This document shows positions 1 to 5,965 of a stretch of DNA of 10,370 bases, in pieces (within the stretch, counting starts at the first letter, position 1; every line of letters starts with the position of its first letter). The stretch is from Spirochaetaceae bacterium. Lineage in GTDB: Bacteria > Spirochaetota > Spirochaetia > Treponematales > Breznakiellaceae. Where the stretch lies: positions 1-10,370 of the forward strand of contig JAISLM010000107.1 of assembly GCA_031290855.1 (NCBI GenBank). The letters are read 5' to 3'. The notes below the pieces were generated by a model. The model was not told the DNA's origin and searched no databases. It worked only from the letters and a program-made list of their open reading frames with translations. A program made the translations under genes and the position numbers.

Positions 1-48
1 AAACTATACTGAAGACGCCGCAGGGAGGGCATACCAACAGAGTTAACC

Positions 49-835
49 ATGATAAGGAAAACAGGCGGTAACGGGGGAATATGCTCCCCGCTGTCAACAG
101 GCGGCAAAGAAAGAAAAAAGGCTTTGCTTGCCGAATTTACCCGGCCCACCGGATACCGCCGGAAATCCGCTGTCCGCCTCTTACGTGCCAAGCCGGTCAT
201 GCTCTACCTGGACGGAGAGGCGGTAAAACGCAAACCGGAAAAGACGCGGCCCGCAAACCGGAAAGGGAAGCGATTCTATACCGATGAGGCCATTGCCGCT
301 CCCGGTGTGGTCCGGGCCTTCTTCCGGTACAAATGTGCCGGGAACGAAGTCTACGAAAGATCCCCGCGCCGGCGGGGAACGGAAAGATGCGGTTTCCTGC
401 AAACCGGCACGGCCAGGTTTTATTCTGACGTCATCGCGGGCAGACCGCGCGGGGCCAGTACGCGCGTACACGACCACTGCCGATGCCGCCCCAGGCCGGC
501 CGGAACTCCGTTCCCTCCCCAACAATGCCCGCAAGCGGGCTTTTGAAGCCCTCCCGGACATAAAAACCGCCGCCACCTTCCCGGTTTTGGAGTTTCACGG
601 CGGCAACGGCGGTGAATTTACCGGCAAAGCCACCGATATCCGGTGTAAAAAGAAAACCTCCCGTTCACCCGTGACCGCCGGAAAAATGGCCGCTGTTTCG
701 CGGACGGAAAGAGCCTCCTCCGCCAGAAACTATGCCGTCCGCGGCTACCGGCGCTACGACACACGGGTAGAAACTGAGGCCCTGCACCGCGTCTGGCGGC
801 TTCTCTGTCCGCCGGCCGACTTTTTTATTCGAAGC
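49..835 (+). pseudogene. Decayed integrase-type (rve/DDE) transposase
   Basis: Two frames together resemble one integrase-core transposase. The first frame (49 to about 350) has the N-terminal signature of the family, including LLAEFTRPTGYRRKSAVRLL, followed by a basic stretch and KGKRFYTDEAIAA. The second frame (about 470-835) resumes with ELRSLPNNARKRAFEAL, then PVLEFHGGNGGEF and GKATDIRCKKK, and ends in RRYDTRVETEALHRV and LLCPPADFF. The middle of the protein is missing or scrambled. In intact relatives the second acidic residue lies in a DNG motif; here it reads GGNGG, so the catalytic Asp is lost. The region expected to hold the NCFVEQKN glutamate motif is also unrecognisable. The C-terminus runs straight into the repeat beginning at 822. 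I infer an inactive relic with at least one frameshift and an internal deletion. The family resemblance is from memory of such transposases, not a search. Confidence 0.7.
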
Positions 836-939
836 GGGGTCTGCTCCCCCGCCCCTTGGGACGGTTATAATTGGTAACACCAACAAAAATGGTAGTAGAC
901 GGGTTTGCGGGCAAACAAGTTTGCTATGCAAACCACCAC
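822..939 (+). repeat. Dispersed repeat element, copy 1 (direct repeat of 10250-10370)
   Basis: About 118 bp that recurs in the same orientation at the right end of the window. Shared blocks are TTTTTATTCG, GGGGTCTGCTCCCCCGCCCC, the GTAGTAGACGGGTTTGC block and the GCTATGCAAAC block. The copies differ by a few substitutions and about 3 bp of indels. The right part holds two small adjacent palindromes, GTTTGC-GG-GCAAAC and GTTTGC-TAT-GCAAAC. This copy overlaps the end of the transposase relic, and its GGGGTCTG core occurs in other repeats in the window. Confidence 0.85.
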
Positions 940-996
940 AGTTAAATAATTTCCGCATCCGATCGAAGCTCGTAAATGACGCGACGCTTACACGAT

Positions 997-1240
997 ACCC
1001 CGCCCCTTGGGCTAAACTTGACCCGCAATTCAGATTTTAGGGCAGAGGTATCCCCTGGGCCGGTTCGGTTTGGAGAGGAAATGGCGGCCGCTGCGGTTCT
1101 GCGGCGGATTATGCCGCTTATCCGGGCGCCGGGGCCACGGGAAGGGGGTATAGGCGGGAAAACGCGGCCCCGGACGCCCGTTTCCGGCGATGGGGTCTGA
1201 CCCTGCCGCCGTCCGGCGGGGCTCCCGCCGCCGCCGACTC
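997..1240 (-). repeat. Left arm of long inverted repeat
   Basis: Read on the minus strand, this stretch matches plus-strand 5712-5955. The strongest similarity runs from the TCAGACCCC core through GGGCCGCGTTTTCCCGCC, the GCGCCCGGATAAGCGGCATA block and GCGGCCGCCATTTCCTC to GGGTCAAGTTTAG. Similarity is high by eye over about 210 bp and weaker in the 1205-1240 extension. It overlaps the 3' end of the RAYT-like frame and supplies that frame's C-terminal tail. The 958-1117 stretch contains only this repeat and no convincing gene. Confidence 0.85.
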
Positions 1241-1585
1241 CCCGCCGTCCGGCGGCTCCCCTTCCAGAATCCGCGACCGGTACCGGTCGCCCCACAGGTG
1301 CCCCATCCGTCCATTGTACCGGTTGTACCTAATGGCGAAGGTCTGCTTCAGCCATTTCATTATCGCCGGCAGCTCGAACCCGTCCGCGGGCCTTATGTAA
1401 AAGGCCAGCCGGTCGCCGGCGAGACTCAAGCCCCGGACCGCGAAGACAAACCTGCGCGCGGTCTCCCGGAACACCCGGTCAAACAGCGCCGGGGCCCGCC
1501 CCCCTCGGAACAGGGGTTCCCTGTTGTTGACGCTGGTACTGATTTCGTACCACACGCCCTTTTTCAGCATTCTTAAATGTCTCAT
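1118..1585 (-). CDS. Truncated REP-associated (RAYT / Y1-like) transposase without HUH motif
   Basis: The 155-residue frame matches the RAYT/TnpA-REP family over residues 1-110. It has LKKGVWYEI near the start, then VNNREPLF, FVFAVRGLSL, a YIRPADGFELPAIMKWLKQT segment, and YNRYNGRMGHLWGDRYRSRI. In canonical members the strand before the 'RPADG' block carries a His-hydrophobic-His (HUH) metal site; here that site reads GDRLAFY, so both histidines are missing. The C-terminal helix with the catalytic Tyr is also absent. After residue 110 (about nt 1256) the frame runs through low-complexity repeat DNA giving two PPDGG motifs and an Arg/Pro-rich tail. The ATG at 1585 fits the usual MRxLRxLxKGVWYEI start. 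I infer a nuclease-dead or non-functional element. It may still mark the source of the flanking REP-like repeats. Confidence 0.7.
   Translation of the reverse strand: MRHLRMLKKGVWYEISTSVNNREPLFRGGRAPALFDRVFRETARRFVFAVRGLSLAGDRLAFYIRPADGFELPAIMKWLKQTFAIRYNRYNGRMGHLWGDRYRSRILEGEPPDGGESAAAGAPPDGGRVRPHRRKRASGAAFSRLYPLPVAPAPG
1206..1255. repeat. Paired 14-bp near-palindromes within RAYT tail
   Basis: CCGCCGTCCGGCGG occurs exactly twice, at 1206-1219 and 1242-1255, separated by GC-rich trinucleotide-like sequence. Each is nearly self-complementary and could form a short hairpin. Read in the RAYT frame they encode the duplicated PPDGG motif. This looks like a local duplication inside the repeat that replaced the transposase 3' end. 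Confidence 0.8.
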
Positions 1586-2093
1586 GTAAAATATATGGGC
1601 GCTTGCCCGCGTTTTGCTTTAACATACGGAGAAAAAACGGAAAGAAGCCGAACCGGAAAGTACATTCGACCTTCCGGCGGAGCGGCGGGGGGCTTTTCGT
1701 CAGGTAAAATTTTTATGGGTCAAGGTTAGCCCTTGCGGCGGGGAGGTTCATTCGCGGTGGGGTCTGACCCCGGCACTATATGTAGCGTACCGGCTTTCCC
1801 CGACACTAGACAAATTCGGCGCCTGGCACCTCCCATGCGTTACCGCCGGCTTTGGTAACATTTTCTAAATGAGGCATTTCGGCCCGCGCCATTCCCCTAA
1901 AACGCGCCGCCGTTTTACCGGCGCCCGGCATTCCCTCCCCTCCGCGAATGGAGAACCCGTGTTCGTCCCCCTCATTCCCGCTTATGTCCGTCCCAAAGCA
2001 GGATTTGCGTCCCCTGCCGAGGCTTCAGTTCCCAGGAACGCGGAAGCCGTTTTCAGAAGCGCGGCTATAGTGAAGTGATGATTAGGAGGGCGC
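1586..2093. other. Intergenic region, no supported gene
   Basis: No convincing protein is seen in either strand of this roughly 500-bp stretch. It holds a palindrome GGGCGC-TT-GCCCGC-like hairpin near 1597-1610, a dispersed repeat at 1717-1771, and a GTTACC/GGTAAC inverted repeat (1839-1844 and 1854-1859) followed by ATTTTCT, which is too weak to call a terminator. A 69-residue plus-strand frame at 1869-2078 lacks a ribosome-binding site and family resemblance. Confidence 0.6.
1717..1771 (+). repeat. REP-like dispersed repeat copy (GGGTCAAG ... GGGGTCTGACCCC)
   Basis: GGGTCAAGGTTAG followed by a GCGGGG block, GGTTCATTCGCGG and GGGGTCTGACCCC (1759-1771). The first half parallels the outer ends of both long inverted-repeat arms (GGGTCAAGTTTAG near 1011-1023 on minus and near 5932 on plus). 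The second half is the core found at 836, 1192, 5746 and 10264. GGCGGGGAGGTTCATT recurs on the minus strand near 9410. Confidence 0.75.
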
Positions 2094-2858
2094 TTAGCGC
2101 CAGGGCGTCCAGCGGACTTCGTAGTGGAGGGGTCTGTCGAGCACGAGTAAATCCGTCAGCGGTATCGCGAATTCGGCATGGCTGCCCTTTCCGGTTCCGC
2201 CGCTCACGCTCTCGACAGGCCCCGGAAATCCGATATTGAGGGAAAATCGCGTCTTAAGTATCTCGTCGGCAACGGACGCGCCGTAAACGGAGGCCACAAG
2301 CTCAAGGTAGGCGTCCCTGTCGGTCACTTCGCCTGTCGCTACCGGCGCCATCAGCGCGGAAAGGTAGTCCTTCAGATCCGGAGAAACGGACAGGAGGAAT
2401 TCCTGCCCCGTATCCATGTTAAAGTCGATTTTCAAGGTTCCGCCCGTCGCCGATTGTTCCCAGGTGACGGCGGAAAATTGTTTTGCGCCGGACTTAGGGG
2501 CGCGGTCAAAAAAGCGGGCCATGTTTGCCACGACTATGACGCCTTCGATCCCGTCCCTGCCTGAGTTTCGCAACGCCGCGCTCTCGACGCCGGGCATGGC
2601 GGCAAAGTTCCTGTTCAGCATATCCGCGTCGAAGACGGTCCCGCCGCCGTTTGCCGCGAGGCCCGCCAACAGGCGGCCCGTGCCGGGCATCAGAGTACTT
2701 TTTAGCGTGAATTCCGCGCGGCCGTTACTGTAAACCTCGCCCTCCAGACGGGCGGCGCAAGAGAGACAGCACGGCAGGACGGCCAGCATGGACAGGAAAG
2801 CTAAAACGTAAGCGCGGGGAAGGGGGGAGGGGGGAGGGGGGTGCCCGGAGGCCGACAA
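2094..2858 (-). CDS. Small envelope lipoprotein of unknown function with G-tract near its start
   Basis: Last gene of the minus-strand cluster. The conserved-looking body begins at a lipoprotein signal: RAYVLAFLSMLAVLPCCLSC, with the lipidated Cys about 34 residues into the chosen protein. A mature domain of about 220 residues follows, with SNGRAEF near its N-terminus, several Gly-rich turns, and a C-terminal segment ending HYEVRWTPWR. I do not recognise a named family. Start choice is uncertain. The open frame extends to 2966 inside the LysM gene, but the extension is compositionally odd. TTG at 2858 follows GGAGGA (2874-2879) at a long 15-nt spacing; GTG at 2897 has no ribosome site; ATG at 2789 would leave a poor signal peptide without a basic N-region. 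The stretch just upstream of the hydrophobic core is a Pro/Ser run encoded by a G-rich heptamer tract, so the true start may vary with repeat number. The stop codon sits in a short GGCGC/GCGCC hairpin. Confidence 0.72.
   Translation of the reverse strand: MSASGHPPPPSPLPRAYVLAFLSMLAVLPCCLSCAARLEGEVYSNGRAEFTLKSTLMPGTGRLLAGLAANGGGTVFDADMLNRNFAAMPGVESAALRNSGRDGIEGVIVVANMARFFDRAPKSGAKQFSAVTWEQSATGGTLKIDFNMDTGQEFLLSVSPDLKDYLSALMAPVATGEVTDRDAYLELVASVYGASVADEILKTRFSLNIGFPGPVESVSGGTGKGSHAEFAIPLTDLLVLDRPLHYEVRWTPWR
2816..2841 (+). repeat. G-rich heptamer array (GGGGGGA), G-quadruplex motif
   Basis: Four G-runs: GGGG at 2816-2819, then GGGGGG at 2822-2827, 2829-2834 and 2836-2841, separated by AA, A and A. 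This is about three perfect GGGGGGA heptamers and satisfies a classical four-run quadruplex pattern on the non-coding strand of the lipoprotein gene. It lies between the candidate start codons and the signal-peptide core. Confidence 0.9.
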
Positions 2859-2907
2859 CGAAGCGGGCGGGCGTCCTCCCTTGTGACAGGTAAACACCGG
2901 GGCGGCG

Positions 2908-3801
2908 CTATTTCTTGAGCGGGGAGTAGACCGCTTCCGGGGACCAGAGGCCGCTTCTTTCCTCACCGTTAACGCTTGGGATATCTATCACCGTGCCCTC
3001 TTCAATCAGATCGGGGTTTTTTGGATCGGGAATTTTGTTTTTATTCGCCTGATAGAGCAGAGGCCAGCGGAGCGGGTCGCCATAGACCCAGGGACGACCC
3101 GCTATATTCCAGAAACAGTCGCCGTACTTGTCCCAGGACCTCACGGTATAACGGGCCGGCAACGGCGTACCTTTATCCGTTTTTTCAATATCCTCGACCG
3201 GTGTAAGTTCCTGCCGCACCGGAATCTTTTCCGGCGGAACGGAGGCTTCCGCGATGAGGGGCGTTTCCGTCTTTTTACCGGCGTCCGCGATCCCGTCAAC
3301 AACGCTTGCCGCCTCCGGCGGGGCCGTGAAGGCGGCCAACGTTTTGATCGCCTTTTCCGCGTTCTCTATCGTATCCTCCCACTTACGGGCGTTTTTTGCG
3401 ATAAGGCCCAGGTTGTAGTAGGCTTTTGCGTCATAGAATTCGGCGGGGGAGTAACGCTTCGCGTCGGCCAAATCCGCCCAGGCCAGCCGCTGGAAAGCGT
3501 CGTTCATCCTGCTGTCGGCAATGTGCATCTTAACCTGCTGCCCGACATAAAGATCCGACGCCGACGCGGCCTTTACCGCGCTTTCCGCACGGCCCAGCGC
3601 CCCGTCGTAATCACCGGCTTCAAACGCCTGCTTCGCAAGCGCGTACTGGCGCAAACTTTCCGTCAAATACCTGTTGTTACTGATGTTGGCAACCGTCCCG
3701 CCGGCCTTTTCCTCAGCCGCTCCAAAAGCAAAAGCACAAATCTGTACTAAAATAAACAGCAGCACCGGCCGTTTTTGGGCGCAGCCCTTTAGGATATTCA
3801 T
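2908..3801 (-). CDS. Secreted LysM-domain protein with TPR-like helical region
   Basis: The 297-residue product starts with a Sec signal (residues 1-28: basic NILKGCAQKRP, then a hydrophobic LLFILVQ core and an AFAFGA/AEE cleavage region). Residues 45-165 are helical and TPR-like, with EAGDYDGALGRAESAVKAA and AYYNLGLIAKNARKWEDTI resembling repeat A/B helices. A Pro/Glu/Lys-rich linker follows (about 170-213). The C-terminus (about 217-276) is a LysM domain: YTVRSWDKYGDCFWNIAG, then WPLLYQANKNKI, and finally the EEGTVIDIP strand. LysM domains bind GlcNAc-containing glycans, usually peptidoglycan, so I infer a periplasmic wall-binding scaffold. Its ATG overlaps the stop of the preceding lipoprotein gene (ATGA at 3798-3801) and GGAGAG lies just upstream, so the two are probably translationally coupled. 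The Cys in the signal (VQIC) is not a convincing lipobox. Confidence 0.88.
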   Translation of the reverse strand: MNILKGCAQKRPVLLFILVQICAFAFGAAEEKAGGTVANISNNRYLTESLRQYALAKQAFEAGDYDGALGRAESAVKAASASDLYVGQQVKMHIADSRMNDAFQRLAWADLADAKRYSPAEFYDAKAYYNLGLIAKNARKWEDTIENAEKAIKTLAAFTAPPEAASVVDGIADAGKKTETPLIAEASVPPEKIPVRQELTPVEDIEKTDKGTPLPARYTVRSWDKYGDCFWNIAGRPWVYGDPLRWPLLYQANKNKIPDPKNPDLIEEGTVIDIPSVNGEERSGLWSPEAVYSPLKK

Positions 3802-4613
3802 AGAATCTCTCCATTTTCACCGGCCTCGAGTTCTTTTACGGCTTCTTCCAAGATTCTTTCACTCTGTCCGATTTTTTCTTCCGCGTTCTTTAACGCAAGC
3901 TCGGCCTTCATTCTTTTCTCTGTGGCAATATTTATAACTTCCATGAAAGCGGGTATAGCGTCATGATAAAACCCGGCCGCCGCCGCGTAATCTTTGCCGC
4001 TCATCGCTGCATTACCCTTGGCGTGTAGTTCCGCGGCAAAATTATAATTCTGTTTTACGGCCGTGTCGGCCTTTAATTTAAGCGCCTGCTGCCGAATATC
4101 GTCGGATGTGGATTTTAGAGATTCGGCTTTTGCCAGCAGAGCGTCATCAATGATCGACGTAAAACCGTTGAGCGCGGAACGCGCCGAGACCAGCGCGACC
4201 TCGTCAACGGCGTCAAGACCCGCCTCATAACTGGCGGTGGCGGAATTCAGCGATTCGTCGGCCAAATCGAAGCGCTCGCCGTACTGATCGTCAAGTTCGG
4301 AATTCATTAGCTCCTGGCGCTTTGTCCGCGCCGCGGTCAGCGTTTCGCCAAGTTCCTCGTACATAGCCTGCTTCCGGGTCAAAAGCTCTTCGTCTTCCGG
4401 CTCGACAACTACGGGATCCTCGTCGGCTTCGACAACTTCAGGGATTTCTTCGACAATGACAGCGTCTTCCTTAACCTCCGGTTCGACAACAAGCTCTTCG
4501 ACCTTTTTCGGTTCGGGCGGAACTTCTTTTACGCTCTTCGGAGCGCTTTTGCAGGAAAGCGCCAAAACGACCGCGAGCGCCAACCAAATCAGGCTAAAAC
4601 TTACCTTGTTCAA
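3798..4613 (-). CDS. Acidic, helix-rich envelope lipoprotein
   Basis: The 271-residue protein has a lipoprotein signal (LALAVVLALSC, lipidated Cys21). An extended Val/Glu/Pro-rich acidic segment (about 25-75) could span the periplasm. Residues 75-271 are long charged helices suggestive of coiled coil. A single TPR-like motif lies near 205-235 (AELHAKGNAAMSGKDYAAA). The start is a TTG at 4613, supported by AGGAG six nt upstream. It overlaps the LysM gene by 4 bp. A gap of 243 bp separates it from the EIIA gene. That gap has a weak -10 candidate (GATAAT, 4634-4639 minus) next to a GATGC/GCATC inverted repeat (4641-4654), so it may be transcribed separately from EIIA. The family is unknown to me. 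The coupling suggests it works physically with the LysM protein. Confidence 0.85.
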   Translation of the reverse strand: MNKVSFSLIWLALAVVLALSCKSAPKSVKEVPPEPKKVEELVVEPEVKEDAVIVEEIPEVVEADEDPVVVEPEDEELLTRKQAMYEELGETLTAARTKRQELMNSELDDQYGERFDLADESLNSATASYEAGLDAVDEVALVSARSALNGFTSIIDDALLAKAESLKSTSDDIRQQALKLKADTAVKQNYNFAAELHAKGNAAMSGKDYAAAAGFYHDAIPAFMEVINIATEKRMKAELALKNAEEKIGQSERILEEAVKELEAGENGEIL

Positions 4614-4856
4614 AATAAACTCCTATTACACACATTATCGGATGCTTACGCATCACACTTGACGGTATTCACGGATTCAGGGAAACGCCGGAACGAAAAG
4701 CCTCCGTCCGTGCGTAGCGCCCCGATAGTCCGGAAAACATTTAAAAACAGGCGACACAAACCTATCGGCCCTCCGCTCTTTCACATACCCGTGAAGACAC
4801 CGTTATACATATCCACCCCGCGCGGCTTTTACGATTGTAAACTATTTTGGGACGCG

Positions 4857-5303
4857 CTATTCGGAGAGGATATGGAGGATTTCTTCAGGAGTGCCGGCTT
4901 TCAGCATTTTTGAACGTTTTTCGTGACTTTTAAAGAGCAGGCTGATTTCGGCAAGAAATTGCAGGTGAGGCCCCGTTTTTTCGAGCGGCGAAATAGTCAT
5001 AATGAAGATACGGCAAGGTTCGCCGTCAAGCGCCTCGAAGTTGATAGCGTTGTCGGAAATGCCGATACATGCCACAAGATCGCTGACCGCGTTGGTTTTA
5101 CCGTGGGGAATAGCGATGCCGTGCTTCATCCCGGTAGACATCTTGGCCTCACGTTCCATGACCGCCGCGAACGCCGCATCTTTGTCCTTCACCTTACCGG
5201 CCGCCACCAGCAAATCCAGCAGTTCGTTGATAATATCCAGCTTGTTAACGCCTTTCAGATGAAGGCATATGGTATCCTTAGTTAAAGTAGTATTTAAGCC
5301 CAT
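4857..5303 (-). CDS. ptsN: PTS EIIA domain protein, fructose/nitrogen-regulatory (EIIA-2) type
   Basis: The 148-residue protein is a single-domain EIIA of the Fru/Mtl/Ntr superfamily at full family length. The phosphorylation site is His67 in the MSTGMKHGIAIPHGKT motif (residues 55-70), where a phosphate from HPr or NPr is accepted. Flanking family features are present: NELLDLLVAAG near 26-36, EREAKMSTG, and a C-terminal helix with LQFLAEISLLFK. No EIIB, EIIC or transporter gene is nearby, which favours a regulatory EIIANtr-like role over sugar uptake. The ATG at 5303 fits the family N-terminus. There is no Shine-Dalgarno upstream, and a good promoter places the predicted transcription start at the ATG itself. 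The gene is first in the minus-strand envelope cluster, but the 243-bp gap leaves co-transcription open. The symbol is by class resemblance only. Confidence 0.9.
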   Translation of the reverse strand: MGLNTTLTKDTICLHLKGVNKLDIINELLDLLVAAGKVKDKDAAFAAVMEREAKMSTGMKHGIAIPHGKTNAVSDLVACIGISDNAINFEALDGEPCRIFIMTISPLEKTGPHLQFLAEISLLFKSHEKRSKMLKAGTPEEILHILSE

Positions 5304-5309
5304 GAAATT

Positions 5310-5338
5310 AGTCTAAACGGATTCCGTACAAGAGTCAA
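5310..5338 (-). promoter_or_regulatory. Sigma70-type promoter of EIIA gene, predicted leaderless
   Basis: On the minus strand, -35 TTGACT (5333-5338), a 17-bp spacer and -10 TAGACT (5310-5315). The -10 box ends 6 nt before the ATG at 5303, so initiation at the usual distance would start the mRNA at or within a base of the start codon. No ribosome-binding site is present. Confidence 0.6.
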
Positions 5339-5343
5339 GAAAG

Positions 5344-5372
5344 AAAATGAGCGTTCCAGCAATTCTCATTTT
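5344..5372. terminator. Weak AT-rich hairpin between EIIA promoter and IS relic
   Basis: Perfect 8-bp inverted repeat AAAATGAG/CTCATTTT with a 13-nt loop. On the minus strand it is followed by a CTTTCTT tract, on the plus strand by A residues. The stem is AT-rich, so terminator function is uncertain. Its position just upstream of the EIIA -35 box would suit insulation or a regulator site. Confidence 0.25.
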
Positions 5373-5380
5373 AAAAAAAT

Positions 5381-5715
5381 ATGTTAAAGTGGAGGCATGG
5401 GAGAGGGAATCATAAAACGGCTGCCTGCAGTTTGCGGGCGGCGGGGGAGAAATGCCTGCCGCTCACGGTTAGGGACGAGTACGGCAAATACATACCGGCG
5501 ACAGAAACGCCGGAAAAGGGTGATACGTCCCGTGTAAAGGCGGTATTTGAGCATCTTTTCCGCCAAAACGGGCTGCCTTTATATATACGGAGCGACAACG
5601 GTCCGCCCTTAGGGAACTTGTTTAACCGGCGGGGATTGAGCCGGTTACCTGTATGGTTTATGAGTCTTGGGATAAAAATAGACTTGGACGATCCGGGAAA
5701 GCCGTACCGGAACGA
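5381..5715 (+). pseudogene. IS481-like transposase fragment
   Basis: The frame contains a central piece of an IS481-type rve transposase: GEKCLPLTVRDEYGKY, then AVFEHLFRQNGLPLYIRSDN, GPPLGN, GLSRLPVWFMSLGIKI and DPGKPYRNE. The middle catalytic Asp (RSDNG) is retained. The upstream DFKG Asp region and the downstream HERMH Glu motif are both missing. The frame breaks at about 5715, exactly where the inverted-repeat arm starts, and continues into repeat-encoded tail. The apparent N-terminus (5381-5440) is not family-like. It is an inactive remnant cut by the repeat. Confidence 0.75.
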
Positions 5716-5955
5716 GCGGCGGCTGGCGGCTCCCCGGCCCGCTGCGGGGTCAGACCCCGCAGCGGGAAACGAGCTGCCGGGGCCGCGTTTTCCCGCCTAT
5801 ATCCCCTTATCCGTGGCCCCGGCGCCCGGATAAGCGGCATAATCCGCCATTAGAATCTTAGCGGCCGCCATTTCCTCCCCAAACCGAACCCGTCCAGGGG
5901 GATACGTCTGCCCTGAAATCTGAATTGTGGGTCAAGTTTAGACCAAGGGTCGGGG
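5712..5955 (+). repeat. Right arm of long inverted repeat
   Basis: Reverse-complement partner of 997-1240. It begins inside the IS481 fragment, and one of its frames reads ERAAAGGSPARCG and GAAFSRLYPL, like the tail of the RAYT frame (ESAAAGAPPDGG and GAAFSRLYPL). It ends at GGTCGGGGAGGCTCATTG, 10 bp from the stop of the TPR lipoprotein gene. No gene lies in it. Confidence 0.85.
5738..5766. repeat. Perfect 29-bp palindrome around GGGGTCAGACCCC
   Basis: CCCGCTGCGGGGTC (5738-5751), one central A, then its exact reverse complement (5753-5766). It would form a very stable 14-bp stem. The inner 13 bp are the reverse complement of the GGGGTCTGACCCC core at 1759-1771. No T-run follows, so it is a REP-like palindrome and not a standard terminator. 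Confidence 0.9.
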
Positions 5956-5965
5956 AGGCTCATTG

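Noticed and set aside
902..933. CRISPR-like short repeats
   Set aside because: Only paired 6-bp palindromes with 2-3 nt between them; no spacers of regular length and no cas genes.
1839..1866. Intrinsic terminator candidate with GTTACC stem
   Set aside because: A six-bp stem with a 9-nt loop and a broken T-tract; no gene ends just upstream of it.
1869..2078. Possible 69-residue plus-strand gene
   Set aside because: No ribosome site, promoter or recognisable motif; Pro/Arg/Ala-rich translation typical of chance GC-rich frames.
4659..4913. Small plus-strand frame between the EIIA and lipoprotein genes
   Set aside because: Runs antisense into the EIIA 3' end, with no ribosome site and a composition unlike the real genes.
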